Below are positions 40,303-50,925 of a stretch of 64,000 nt of DNA, one piece after another. The translations under genes were made by a program, and so were the position numbers. The stretch's first letter is position 1, and every line of letters starts with the position of its first letter. The notes below the pieces were generated by a model that was given only the letters and a program-made list of their open reading frames with translations, ran no database searches and was not told where the DNA came from. This DNA is from Telmatactis stephensoni (lineage: Eukaryota > Cnidaria > Anthozoa > Actiniaria > Isophelliidae): contig JALIZF010001542.1 of NCBI GenBank assembly GCA_029948255.1, positions 1 to 64,000 on the forward strand, in the 5' to 3' direction.

Positions 40303-41113
40303 CCCGGCGTAGTCAATCGAACAAATCCGAACAAAAAATCAATCGAACTCAATCGAACACCAATCGTTCGACTGGTTGCCGATTGGTTCGGCACTCGAAC
40401 ACAATCGAACGAGAACTTTGCTGTGAGTACGATTTCCGAACAAAATCGAACTTCAACCAATCGAACTGATTGGATTATTCGATTTTGTTCGGTAAATATA
40501 TACGGTCGCTAGATAACGTAAATAAGGCACCAAAGAGCGTAAGTCAACAGTCAACAATGCTTTCATCATTTTTTTTAGCAGTCTATGAACTCGATTCATT
40601 TATATTTTGGCAATATTTAAATTCCAAAATGAACAGTAACGACATTACTGCGATTTTCGAATTATGCGAACTCGGATATCTAAACACCCCTAAATAGAAC
40701 TCACCTAGATATACCTGATGCTATTGGCCTGAGAATTGGTACAAGTTCCCGTTGCAAGTTACCTCTGTCATCAGCCACTTTTAATGCCCGTCCATTTTCT
40801 CCTACTTTTTTCAGTATTCTAAACTTCTCTCCATTTTCTACGTAGAGGCACTCGTTGTACCCCTTAGCGACGCATTTAAGAACGATTTCTTTTTCGCAGT
40901 CTTGAGCCTTACGTTAGAGGGTATTTCCCAAAACATTGTTCGATTTGGTTCGATTGCTTTATAGTTCGATTTCCAAACGTTCGATTTTGTTCGATTGCTA
41001 AAGCTTTGCTGTGAGTACGATTGTGTCCGATTGCCGAACCAATCGAAAATCAATCGAACGATTGATGTTCCTGATTGAGTTCGATTGCCGAATGTTCGAT
41101 TGACTACGTCGGG
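40303..41113. mobile_element. DNA transposon with TCGAAC subterminal arrays and an exon-like segment
   Basis: The termini are CCCGGCGTAGTCAATCGAAC and the complement of CCCGACGTAGTCAATCGAAC. The flanking repeat is AGTGAG (40297-40302 and 41114-41119). About 200 bp inside each end is filled with AATCGAAC/GTTCGATT motifs. The central part encodes, on the minus strand, the peptide related to that at 24667-24837. The architecture matches the element at 24261-25134, although the nucleotide sequences differ outside short blocks. No transposase was found. Confidence 0.75.
40705..40913 (-). CDS. Exon-like segment in transposon, conserved peptide
   Basis: Stop-bounded frame on the minus strand, without an ATG, of about 70 codons, ending at a strong donor site (CTAG|GTGAGT at 40705/40704). 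It reads KEIVLKCVAKGYNECLYV, GEKFRILKKVGENGRALKV and DDRGNLQRELVPIL. It shares the KGYxEC, GExFxxxKKxGExGRAxKV pattern with the small ORF at 24667-24837. The donor, together with a possible AG acceptor just before GCTCAAGAC, suggests an internal exon of a spliced gene, either transposon-encoded or captured. Confidence 0.5.
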
Positions 41114-41267
41114 AGTGAGAGAGGGTGCGTCACACAGGATCAAAACAATACACAAATCCTACAATCAAAACGGTCAAGGTTACAACACTTAAAATGCTTA
41201 ACTAGTAAATTACTGAAAAATACATTGAGGTTAATAAATACATAATTACTGGAAATCTGTAGCCGGT

Positions 41268-42010
41268 AGAGTACAAACACTAAAAGTATGCAATACTTTG
41301 CACTATTTAGTACTAAATAGCACTAATTAAACAATAGAAAACAAAAGAATTTGCATAATTTAGCACTATTTAGTACTATCTATGTTGCACACTTTTAGTG
41401 TCTGTACTCTACTTTACAAATAGCACTAATTAAACAATAGAAAACAAATGAATTTGCATAATTTAGCACTATTTTGTACTATTTATGTTGCACACTTTTA
41501 GAGTGCATTTCATATGTCTGTGAAATAAGATCAAAGTTATTTGTGCTTATTTAGTTGATATTTAGTCACTAGCACTGAACCAGAACTTTCTTATAATAGC
41601 AATACACTGGAGACATCAAATACACAAGAGAATTGAGTCAAATGACTTTGCATAATAGCTTTTAATTACTTTATTACTTCAAATGAACCTTTATTGTTTC
41701 TTTCATTGAAACAGACTTTCTACACATCCAGTGTATTGCTATTATAAGAAAGTTCTGGTTCAATGCTAGTGACTAAATACCAACTAAATAGCAACTAAAT
41801 ATAGGCACAAATAACTTGATCTTATTTCACAGACATATGAAAGAGCGATAGCACTAAAACCGTGAAACAAGTACTAACTAAAAAGTACAAATAGTACTAA
41901 TGAAACAATAGAAAACAAAGGGTTTTGCTACTATTTGTCTCTATTTAGTTACTAAGTTATTTCACGGTTTAAGTGTTATTGCTCAATGCACTCTAGTGTT
42001 TGTACTCTAA
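41268..42010. repeat. Nested inverted and tandem repeat element
   Basis: Outer ends AGAGTACAAACACTA (41268 on) and TAGTGTTTGTACTCT (to about 42010) are inverted. A roughly 120-bp tandem duplication at 41320-41515 and an inner inverted pair (about 41511-41616 with 41728-41842) are nested inside. It is non-coding and probably a rearranged foldback transposon. Confidence 0.55.
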
Positions 42011-42710
42011 CACACGGTAGGTCTTAGTACTTATCAAGTCCCAACCAGTCATCAGCTGTATCAGTCCATTCCAATACAACGATGCAGAAAAATATAAATA
42101 GCCTCTGACAATCTGAAGTGATTTTAAAACTCTTGTAATGACTGAATCTCATGAGAAATAAATATCGACTGGATCAACTCGTATTAGTCTTCGAGTGCTT
42201 TTCTGTCAAGAAATCCGGCTCAATTATACAATTAACCATTAGCCAAATAACGTCGAGAATAACTAAGGCTTTTCCAAACAAATCAAAAGCGAAAGTAAAG
42301 ACATAAATGCAAACGAAATCCACACGAGATTTTTGAGCGCAAAGTCGATCGTAAACACAGTGATTGTTTTACAACGATCGAGCTGACTGCTGACGCCCTG
42401 GGTCTCCGAGGACGCCCTAAATCCTGAACCATTCGTTAAAAACAAACTCCTAACACATTCTGTTAAAGCTGTGCCTTGTTATATGAGCAAAAGAAAGAGA
42501 AATCGTTCTCTACTTACCGCCAGAATATCTAGCCTGCGTTGCCGCCCTTAAGAAGGTGAGGGGGAGGGGACTGGGAGAAGGGGAGGGAAAGAGGGCTTGC
42601 GTTACTCGCGCACACCAGCGTGGGCGTATTTCCATAGTGTTGAAATGTTGATGTTCTGCTCGATGTACAAGATGATGGACAAGATGGCGAAATCGGCAGT
42701 GCATGGAACA

Positions 42711-42801
42711 TTAGTCTCCTTAGCAGCCTTTTTTTGTGTCGTCACTCCCCAGAGTTCAAGCCTTGCGTGACGACACAAAAAAAGGCTGCTAAGGAGACTA
42801 A
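42711..42801. repeat. Perfect 35-bp hairpin with 21-nt loop
   Basis: 42711-42745 is the exact reverse complement of 42767-42801. The stem contains a T7/A7 run and GTGTCGTCAC. It could be a hairpin RNA precursor or an inverted-repeat junction. Confidence 0.75.
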
Positions 42802-43249
42802 TGAAACATACAATTTCGATCTAAAACAAGAGCAACGTGCTTTGACATGCTTTGAAATCAATCTTGGCTGGCAAAAGAAGACCCGGCGGTTCTGCCGACT
42901 TGTTTTCGAAAAAGTAGAATTAATGAAATCTTACACAAGACAAGTATTTACGAAATGAAATGCGCCATTGGGCGATTAACGATTACCCGGTCGCTTCGGA
43001 TTCATTTAATATTGAAATTCAGGGCAATTTTGGTTAAAAGCTTACAAAGTTAAAACTTTTAAAACATTGTATTCACATTCATGAGAGAATTAACCTTTGA
43101 ACCCTCTCCAGTTCATCCAGTTTCTTTTTGTTTGACTGAAATTATTCAGGACTAGTACTTCGATTATGGCGCGCCGTTACCACCAAAAATACGTCGAACA
43201 CAAACCATCCAGTCAGTCATGTCAAACAATCCAGTCAACTGTCAAATAA

Positions 43250-43560
43250 TTGTCACAAATGCAATACGACAAACGATTTAGTCAAACGACAAACGATTCA
43301 GTCAGACAAACCGAACAATTCAGTCATTTGAAAAATGATTTAGTCAAATGATAAACGATTTAGTCAGAAACGCTAATTATCCCAGTCAAACGACGAATGA
43401 TTCAGACAAGAACGATAAACAGTCAAGTCAAATGACAAGAGATTCAGTCAGACGACACACCGTTCAGTGAGAAATTGGCTATACAGTATAATACAGTCAA
43501 AGGACTAATGATCTTGTCAACTGACACATTACGTAGTCAAGCGTCAAACCATCCAGTGGC
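43250..43560. repeat. Degenerate minisatellite (GACAAACGATTCAGTCA-type)
   Basis: About a dozen diverged units of 18-26 bp built from CAGTCAAACGACAAACGATT, with irregular spacing. Confidence 0.6.
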
Positions 43561-44929
43561 TTCTTAAACGAAAAACTTTGTAAAACATCGAATTATCAGA
43601 ATTATTCGTGGATTAATTACGGCTATTACCAATACTAGAGTGCTTACAATATATCCGTGAAAAACTTTGTAAGAAATTGCACAAATTTGCACAATTCTGT
43701 CTCTAGACTATTTAGTGTTAAGAAGTAAACGAGCCGTGAAGGCCAAGGTGGAGTGATCGCACCACAGGCTTATCATCCTCAACGTTTGTGGTTAGTTCCC
43801 GTTTAGTGGGTTTGGGATCCCTGTGTTGTAATTCAACCCCTTGTTTGGTAGTTGAATAGCATGAGTTTAATTTTGGCCTCTGAAAAGCTTTCTTTTTCTA
43901 ATCGATTCTTCGAAAGTTTGTTAGAAATAGAGATTAATAGTTACTGAACACTTCTGGCTAGTTTTTTTGGGGGTTTGAGGCGTATTTACTTAGTTTGAGG
44001 CCGTTGAGTTTTGAGCTGCGTTCCCACTAACGGAAAAGACAACAAGGTGGGCAACTTCGGCGACTCGAATCATCCACCGTGGCTCACAAACCACGCGAAA
44101 AATCAAACTTGCCTTCGTCGGTCGGCATTCAGCGCTCGGCACGTCAAACTAGATACATCTAGCGACTACTGGAGCGAGTTTGAGAGAAATCGGTCACGAA
44201 GAACAGCCTGAAATACGGGCCCGAACTTCTTCAACTGTTGTAAATTTCGAATGTTCCGATGATCTGTAAGTTCGAACAAATTTCCCTACAAAAATCCATT
44301 TTTTCATAGGCTAGAATAATGAACTTTTTTTCAAAATTTGATATGATTTAGATTTTTACATATGTTTTCAATTAAGCGAATAAAAATTATATGGTCCCGT
44401 GCAAAATTAGCTTGTTTCATGCCCATGAAGTTGCTAAAAAGGCCAAAAAATGCCTTCCGGAAGTGCCGCCATCTTGAAAATGACGTGACAGCGCGAGCTC
44501 TATTCAAATTTTGTTGACGAAAACAAGCGCGCGCTCACTGTTTTTTCGTAAAAAGAAAACATTTTTGCTTATTTTTCTAATCATTTTGATTGTTAAATTC
44601 ATTGAGAACTATTTTAAAACTAAATTTTGTCAACAAACTTTAGTTTCCCAGCGTTAGTGGCCATTCACTAGAATGTCCGCGCGCTGTGAGGTCCTGCGCG
44701 CGAATGTGCGCAGTAGGCTAAAATTTCTATGGTAGCCAGTCACCTTAAGTGCGACCACTCTGCCTCTTGCACGTGCAAACGTACAAGAGCAACAAGTTTG
44801 GTTTGGCAGGTGTAGTACTAGGCTAGACTACTGAAGTCGTGAAGCAAGTCATGGATGCATATAGTTACTTCCAAGAGCGCATCACTTTTGGTTAGTTTTA
44901 TATTTTGGTATTTGTTAACGTCCTTGCGT

Positions 44930-45162
44930 TTGACTCGTCTCTTGTGTCTGTTGTCGTTGTTGTATTTTAGGTGTGTTTGACTCATTTTGTTTGGAAGAAA
45001 GCGGGATTTATGAATAAAGCTAAGGGTGCGTTTGACTCGTTTCTTGTGTCTGTTGTCGTTACTTTAATTTAGCTGTGTTTGACTCGTCTTTTGTGGGAGA
45101 AAGCGGGAATTTTTTTGAATAAAGCTAAGGGTGCGTTTGACTCGTTCCTCGTGTCGTTATTA
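44930..45162. repeat. About 100-bp tandem repeat, left block
   Basis: About 2.2 units reading TTTGACTCGT, GAGAAAGCGGGA, GAATAAAGCTAAGGGTGCG. The last unit (45071-45162) is essentially identical to 47461-47551 in the right block. Confidence 0.75.
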
Positions 45163-45353
45163 CTCGCGCCAGGCCGCAGGCCGCGCGAGTCTAGGTTCCC
45201 AACAGGTTTCGTCGTCGTAGTTCATGTCACACTAGAGAACCTACACATGGGTTTCCTGTGTTTAGACAATGTTTCCTGTCGCCTTGCGAACACGCGCAAT
45301 GCATTACTGGGTGCTTCAACCATGCTTCAAGTGACCAAGCTCCGCCATTAGAC

Positions 45354-45461
45354 ATGAGATTTCGAAGTAAGTTTTTAGCCTTTTTCTCCGTGATTATTGT
45401 TGTTCTTTTCATATGTCAGATAGAATTACCGTTTACAAATCTAGAGGAGATGTCTTGTTGA
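45354..45461 (+). CDS. Short signal-anchor ORF, possible captured exon
   Basis: 35 residues from an ATG: a basic start (MRFRSKF) followed by about 15 hydrophobic residues (LAFFSVIIVVLFICQ), the pattern of a type II signal anchor as in Golgi transferases. A donor-like GTAAGT at 45367 lies inside it. It sits within a repeat composite and has no supported continuation. Confidence 0.25.
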   Translation: MRFRSKFLAFFSVIIVVLFICQIELPFTNLEEMSC

Positions 45462-45794
45462 ATATTTTGCTGATTCATAGAAGATTTTAAAGCTTCATCG
45501 ATCGTACTTGAAATAAGACGGCGGGGACTTCAAATCGGTCTTCTCAAAACCTAACCAAAGCATTCTAGAATCTATCAGGAACCACACACAGTTCCATTAG
45601 ACGTAGTACTTTTATTGTCAATAATGAATTTAAGAAATATACATGGAAATAAAGCTTTTGTTTTTTTTCAAAGTCTTGTTTTGAACAGTGATATTTTCAT
45701 GTGCGTGATCGAGAAAGAATACCAGTCTCGAGAAATACACGCATCATAAATAAATCCAGGAAAACTACAAGTCATCTGTTAAAAATAATTGAAT

Positions 45795-46990
45795 TATCAC
45801 AGAGCAGTGAATCATTCCAATTTTATTCTGTCAAGTGATATAGAAACAAATCATGGTCCTATTGATCCCTTTAAGACTATCTAAGCACCTTATAGTCAAA
45901 ACAAAGTGGTGTTGTTTGGGTTCAATGTACTTGTAGGTACCAAGTGCATGTGTACTGAGCCATGTCCCTTACATCACTAATATTTGCCCACAGAAATAAT
46001 GGTATTTCATCATCAATAACTTAGTTCAAATAATGAACATTGGTAATGAACTGTATGGTAGTTTATCTAGACCATCCTGACAAACATTTTTAATGTTATA
46101 AACAAGAACCTGAAATAATTTCCATATTTACTACAGGTACAGTCCAAGCTACAATGGTATATTCGGTATATTCATGACTGTTGTACACTTGTCTAGAAAT
46201 TTTTGATTACTGTACATCATTGGTGAATATAATGCAGTCTTTAATCACACAAAATTATATCTAATTCATAATAACAATTAGTTGTAGTACTGTGGCCATG
46301 TACTGTACCTCAGATGGTAAAAACTATTTGATTCACAGGGTAACTGGGCTACCTGTGGCTATTGGCATTGGGTGATACAGATATCAATGTGCATCTAATT
46401 ATAGGCTGTTCAGCAGAAGTATTAAGTGAACTGTGGAATTTTGTTCCATGTTCTACAAATGAGCTTAAAGTCTCTGAATTCCAATACCAGGTAGATTTTA
46501 TCAGAGAAAACCAAAGAGCATACAAAGATATACCACAACAGCATTATAATAAAGTCAGGTTCCTTGAGGGTGAGGCATAGCAATCAGATTGCATTTCTAG
46601 CATGTGAAGCAAAATAGTTTTTACCCTCTGAGGTACAGTACATGGCTACAGTACTACAACCAATTGTTATTATGAATGAGATATAATTTTGTGTGATTAA
46701 AGACTGCATTGTATTCACCAATTTGTACAGTAATCAAAAGTTTCTAGTGTACAGTTTATAGTCATGAATATACCACTGTAGCTTGGACTGTAGTCAAGTA
46801 TATAGGTAGTACTGCATATGGAAAATATTTCAGGTACTTTTTGACGGGACAGTCTAGATGAACTACCACACTGCAGAGTACCTGCATTCAACCCAAACAA
46901 TAGCACATTGTCTTGACTATAAGGTGCTTGGATAGTCTTATATCACTTGAGAGAATAAAATTGGAATGATTCACTCTGTGATTCAAATTC
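45795..46990. mobile_element. Imperfect foldback element with about 400-500 bp arms
   Basis: Arms about 45795-46335 and 46600-46990 are recognisably complementary with indels. The ends read CACAGAG...TGAATCATTCC and complement. The central 46339-46600 is unique and partly open. I could not confirm a target duplication. Confidence 0.6.
46344..46580 (+). other. Open segment in foldback centre, possible captured exon
   Basis: 79 codons open, without an ATG, in the loop of the foldback (GDTDINVHLIIGCSAEVLSEL onward in part). The composition looks protein-like and an AG acceptor-like site lies just before it, but I recognise no family. Confidence 0.25.
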
Positions 46991-47101
46991 AGTTTAAGTA
47001 GAATGCTTCGCATCCACGAGTTAAAAACCTCACTATCACCCTCTGTCAATCCCCCCAGACTATCCACTTTCTATCATACTTGCTCAAAGCCCGCACATCT
47101 T

Positions 47102-47304
47102 AGACTGCGAGCAGTCCCACTTTTCCCTCCTGAATCAGAAATAAAAAGAAACGAGTGTTGCAGGATTCCTGTACCGGAAGTATTTCGTTCGGGTCTTTTG
47201 CACTCCCAAGACCCCAACGAAATACTTCCGGTACAGGAATCCCGCAACGCTCGTTTCTTTTTATTTCTGATTCAGGAGGGAAATGTGGGACTGCTCGCAA
47301 ACTA
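47102..47304. mobile_element. 203-bp foldback MITE with 9-bp target duplication
   Basis: Arms of about 92 bp with a 10-nt loop. The flanking duplication GCACATCTT (47093-47101 and 47305-47313) is 9 bp, typical of Mutator-like elements. The termini contain TGCGAGCAGTCCCAC. Confidence 0.75.
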
Positions 47305-47354
47305 GCACATCTTTTAGGCGCGAGTGAGCTCTGCTGCGCAGTGTCTAGTTGTAA

Positions 47355-47870
47355 TTTAGCTGCGTTTGACTCGTTCTCTTGTGGGAGAAAGCGGGATTTT
47401 TTGAATAAAGCTAAGGGTGCGTTTGATTCGCTTCTTGTGTCTGTTGTCGTTACTTTAATTTAGCTGTGTTTGACTCGTCTTTTGTGGGAGAAAGCGGGAA
47501 TTTTTTTGAATAAAGCTAAGGGTGCGTTTGACTCGTTCCTCGTGTCGTTATTGTAATTTAGCTGCGTTTGACTCGTTCTCTTGTGGGAGAAAGCGGGATT
47601 TTTTGAATAAAGCTAAGGGTGCGTTTGATTCGCTTCTTGTGTCTGTTGTCGTTATTTTAATTTAGCTGTGTTTGACTCGTTTCTTATGGAAGAAAGTGGG
47701 AATTATTAAATAAAGCTAAGGGTGCGTTGAGCCATTTCTGGTGTCTGTTGTCGTTACCTTAATTTAGCTGTGTTTGACTCGTTTCTTTTGGGCGAAACGG
47801 CGGGATTTTTTGAATAAAGCTAAGGATGCGTTGAGCCGTTTTTGATGTTTATTGTCGTTCTTACAATTTA
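47355..47870. repeat. About 100-bp tandem repeat, right block
   Basis: Five units starting TTTAGCTG at about 47355, 47459, 47557, 47661 and 47763 (periods 98-104). Confidence 0.8.
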
Positions 47871-47983
47871 TAGTCCGTGTGCACGTGCTTTTCATGCTTC
47901 ACTTATTTGTAAGTTTTGTAATTTGTACTAAATTGCACAATTTTGTTTGCAAAGTTTTTCACGAATATATTGTAAGCACTCTA

Positions 47984-48734
47984 ATAAAACTTTTTGTCAC
48001 ACAACCGCAGATGGAAACTCGTCAAAAGCAGAATCATGGGGAGGCAAAGTAAAAATAGAACGATCTGCTGACATGCTGCAAAGAAATGTACAGTTAAAAA
48101 ATGTAATTTGTGACTAGCGAGGCACGAGATTGGCAGATATATATTTATCGAAGGGATCTTTAAATATTGTAGTTTATGTAACAATAGAGCGAAATTTGGG
48201 CAACAGAAGCAAATTCAGCATGTCCATATACATGAGTTCGGCTCACTTTTCTCGATATCAATTAATGTGATTTCTCTCGTCTCTTTCAGTAGCCAAATTT
48301 GATATCTTTATAACAATTTGAGATGAAAAATTAACTTAGATGTGCTACTTTCTTTTTAATTGTAGGAGATTCAAAAAGTTGTTTTGTTTACGCTCAATTT
48401 CTGCAATCTCTCATCAATGATATCTTGAAACGGCGCTCTCTCAGAATTTGATTTAATTCGCTAGAGCTAAAGGCAATGATGTTAACTACAAGATCACGAG
48501 AGCATTTTTCAAGAATAAGCCTAGAACTCATTAAAATCGAGAATATGTAAAAAGGGGAATTCTTTTAAGGCGTCGCCATAATAGCGACGATCTCCATATA
48601 ACATATGTCATCATAAACTTTGATCTTTGCCTGATAAGGGTGTAATACTTAATATACTATCAGACTGCTCATGAACAAACAGTTTTCACTCAAAGACGAC
48701 TGGTAGCTCTACTGAAAAACTCGATCGAGCCACC
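47984..48734. other. Intergenic, no gene recognised
   Basis: Unique AT-rich sequence without a supported frame or repeat. Confidence 0.4.
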
Positions 48735-48738
48735 TTAA

Positions 48739-48805
48739 GTTACGAAACGCGTGGGTTTTCATCCGCTGCTTTGTATCTTGCTCCTGATGAACAGTACACA
48801 AGCAG
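48739..48805 (+). other. Conserved structured motif, copy 4
   Basis: Same motif and hairpin as at 30209-30275, with one loop change (GAACAG for GAATAG). Confidence 0.6.
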
Positions 48806-49072
48806 TATCGGCGACCTCTCCGTCGGTTCCCCTTGTACGAGACGCGACCACACTCCCATCTGTTTGAGCTCACTTAGATTTACTTATAAGTTATTCACGT
48901 TATTTTTCACGATCTACACCAATTGTTTGCCTTATACCATTTTTTCTATAAATTCTATTATGTTTTGTTTCGTGTTTTTCGCCACATAATTCCCTCCAAA
49001 CTACATTCCATACATCCCTTTTCTCACCACATCACATTCCTTAGCCACACACCCCTCCCCTCCCAGATAAAA

Positions 49073-49640
49073 TTTTTTTCTTTACTCCAATTTGCTTTCT
49101 TTTATTTTTTATTTTTTCTTTATTTCACATTTTTAGCTATCCGCTTTATTTTAATTTAGATTTATTTAAAAATTTACCACTTGGTTAAATAGTTTTTCTT
49201 TTAATTCCTTTCTTTCTTTTTCATTTTTTGTTCCATTTTTTCCTTTTATATTATTTTTTTGTCCACTTTTTTATCTGTTTATTTATTTTATTATATTTAT
49301 CTATTTATATTTTTGATGTTTCATTTCTTTTCTATTGTTTATCTTTCTATTGTTAATTTTTTTCTTTACTCCAATTTGCTTTCTTTTATTTTTTATTTTT
49401 TCTTTATTTCACATTTTTAGCTATCCGCTTTATTTTAATTTAGATTTATTTAAAAATTTACCACTTGGTTAAATAGTTTTTCTTTTAATTCCTTTCTTTC
49501 TTTTTCATTTTTTGTTCCATTTTTTCCTTTTATATTATTTTTTTGTCCACTTTTTTATCTGTTTATTTATTTTATTATATTTATCTATTTATATTTTTGA
49601 TGTTTCATTTCTTTTCTATTGTTTATCTTGCTTTATTACT
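49073..49640. repeat. 284-bp tandem duplication
   Basis: Two T-rich units offset by 284 bp, nearly identical; only one unit is present in segment A. Confidence 0.8.
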
Positions 49641-50257
49641 GTTATCTATTCTTGTTTTATATATATATATTTTTTATTTCTATTTTTTTTCATATATTCA
49701 TATACCCCTTTAAGTTGTCAGTTCTTTATATCATATTTTTTTCCTTTTTCCTTTTTTTTCATACATCCATATGCCCTATTTAATTACATACCTTTTATTA
49801 GCTTTTTTTTCTTTTTTTGCATACAACCAAATGCCCTATTGAATTGCATATCCTTTATTCATAATTCATTTGCAATTGAGCGAAGCGGAGGCATTTTACC
49901 TCATTCTTTGGGCATGTTATTGATAATTAACTTCTTCATTCTTATCTTTATAAGGCCTGAAGACAATGAAGCTCCCATATGCATACTAATCGAAGATACA
50001 TTGGATTACATTATTATTCTTCGAGGCCTGCAGTACGCGATGAGGGCACGCAAATTCGATTATAACATGCTATATGACGTACGTGTAAAGTGTATACATA
50101 CACTAGGAACATTGGTGTCATCTTTGACTCTACTTTGTCGATGGTTGCAAATGTCAATTCTGTTTGCAAGTCTGCGTTCTACCATCTTCGGAACATTGCT
50201 AAAATTAGAAAGTACCTGTCTGCCAAAACTGCCAAGTAAGGTTTAGCACGTACCACA

Positions 50258-50922
50258 TGCATCTAGTGGCCCCCATATGGTGGCCCCACACACATCTGGT
50301 GGCCCCTTGGCCATAACTCCTTAACGAAACATGCTATGACAACCGTACTTAGTGGGATAAGTGGGAAGTATACCTCGAGTTCATACGGTCACGTGTCATG
50401 GTGTGACGTCACATACCATGTGACTTACGAGCAAAAAATAATCGTCTATTTTTGAGTATAGCGGTAAATATTAATACTATGGCAACCATACTTAGTAGGA
50501 TGGGTGGGACTTGTGTCGTGAGTCATATGGTCACGTGTCATGGTGTGACGTCACATAACACGTGACCTGCGAGCCGAAATAATCATCTATTTTTGAGTAT
50601 AGGGGTAAATATTAATACTATGGCAACCATATTTAGTAGGATTGGTGGGACTTGTGTCATAAGTCATATGATCACGTATCATGATGAGACGTCACATAAC
50701 ACGTGACATCATAGCCTAATCTCGTCGAAAGTCTCGGAATATCTCGGGTGATAGCTCCGGTGTTTTTATTTTATCAATCTGTTCCTTAACATTAACGAAA
50801 CTCAATTAGACACATACATCTCGTGGCCCCATCGTGCATTTACCTCGTGGACCCACATCTGGTGGCCCCACACACATCCGGTGGCCCCTTGGCCATACCT
50901 CCTTAACGAAACATGCTATAAA
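50258..50922. repeat. 141-143 bp tandem repeat between direct flanks
   Basis: Three units start at 50335, 50478 and 50619. Each carries TGACGTCA-type and CACGTG-type palindromes. The array is bounded by direct repeats rich in GTGGCCCC and CCTTAACGAAACATGCTAT (about 50258-50335 and 50812-50922). Confidence 0.75.
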
Positions 50923-50925
50923 ACA

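Larger units (their letters stand above)
43638..47981. mobile_element. 4.3-kb TA-flanked composite element with internal tandem arrays
   Basis: The outer ends GAGTGCTTACAATATATC and its complement (one mismatch) are flanked by TA (43636-43637 and 47982-47983), as for Tc1/mariner-type insertions. The terminal match extends only about 35 bp. Inside are about 100-bp tandem units near both ends (44930-45162 and 47355-47870), a large imperfect foldback (45795-46990) and a small MITE (47102-47304). No transposase was found. Alternatively the ends could be chance members of another repeat. Confidence 0.5.
48735..50240 (+). mobile_element. PLE-related 3' segment B with LINE fragment
   Basis: Direct, near-identical counterpart of 30207-31602. 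It lacks the TTA-flanked MITE but has a 284-bp tandem duplication (49073-49356 and 49357-49640). It continues farther into the LINE remnant (SVCKSAFYHLRNIAKIRKYLS) to a stop at about 50246. Confidence 0.65.

Noticed and set aside
43250..43560. CRISPR-like repeat-spacer array
   Set aside because: Units vary in length and sequence with no constant repeat and no spacers. The DNA is clearly eukaryotic.
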